This document shows, piece after piece, positions 38,521 to 38,810 of a stretch of 38,810 bases of DNA. Under the pieces are notes generated by a model. The model was given only the letters and a program-made list of their open reading frames with translations, had not been told where the DNA came from and did no database searches. The translations under genes and the position numbers were made by a program. The DNA lies in contig RPFO01000015.1 of assembly GCA_009746045.1 (NCBI GenBank), forward strand, positions 3,764,764 to 3,803,573, written 5' to 3'. The stretch's first letter is position 1, and each line of letters begins with the position of its first letter. This stretch comes from Mesostigma viride (taxonomy: Eukaryota > Streptophyta > Mesostigmatophyceae > Mesostigmatales > Mesostigmataceae).

Positions 38521-38810
38521 TCATGCATGCGCAGAGGTCGCGTTCAGTGAGCTGGCCAAGAAGCGAAAAGGATAGCGAGGTGATGGTTGAATTCTGGCAG
38601 GGCCAGAAACTCCTCCACGTTGTCGGCGGGGATATGGGCCCATCGGTGTTACGTCCTAAACTTCTACCTCCACCTCTACCTCTACTGGGCCTGATGCTAC
38701 CTAAATTGGTCAGGCCTCCTCTACTCAAACCCCTAGCGAAAGACGAACGAGACGGAGCTGATCTCAATGCATTCACGTATGTGTTGCTATAATACGCCAT
38801 ACAACCATTA
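38521..38810. other. Right edge, partly ORF1-related
   Basis: 38590-38645 (GGCAGGGCCAGAAACTCCTCCA, TCGGCGGGGATATGGGCCC) resembles the ORF1 N-terminal coding at 34275-34325, so the element probably continues in decayed form. Beyond 38645 I recognise nothing. Confidence 0.4.

Overview
The window looks like nuclear DNA from a member of the green lineage (Viridiplantae), probably an alga with a repeat-rich genome. The evidence is a nine-exon gene matching the plant QWRF/augmin-subunit-8 family, two intron-containing GT29 sialyltransferase-like genes, GT-AG introns plus one GC-AG intron, several LINE families and cut-and-paste elements with readable target duplications. I cannot name the species. 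There is no sign of operons, bacterial genes, tRNA, rRNA or CRISPR.

Layout. 1-3728: a (GTT)n array, then the 3' part of a LINE (zinc-knuckle end of its reverse transcriptase protein and 3' UTR), split at its stop codon by a 1.9-kb TTAA-target element. 3729-5029: no gene recognised. 5030-13784 (+): the QWRF/AUG8-like gene, with a ~0.8-kb CT-rich array in one intron. 13785-15800: LINE 3' ends in both orientations and a short SINE-like repeat. 15803-18802 (-): first GT29 gene, whose intron is full of tetranucleotide arrays. 18803-29150: a nest of mobile elements between the two GT29 genes: two inverted copies of a reverse-transcriptase element, two TTAA-target elements, a long LINE fragment with a ~490-bp (ATGG)n expansion, two copies of a TA-target MITE and a hAT-type MITE. 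29154-31267 (+): second GT29 gene, also with microsatellites in its intron. 31268-38810: almost entirely LINE debris, including two ORF1-only units and a second reverse-transcriptase family.

How the parts relate. The only host genes I can support are the augmin-type microtubule gene and the two GT29 genes. The GT29 genes are divergent paralogues with homologous upstream sequence, so an inverted duplication made them and mobile elements later filled the space between. Three unrelated elements carry TTAA target duplications, and LINE tails here end in (TTAA)n. One TTAA element sits directly inside such a tail, so LINE tails appear to serve as landing sites.

Limits. Intron borders are read by eye from splice consensus and frame continuity. 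Element boundaries rest on terminal repeats and target duplications visible in the sequence. Family names are from recognition, not from a search.
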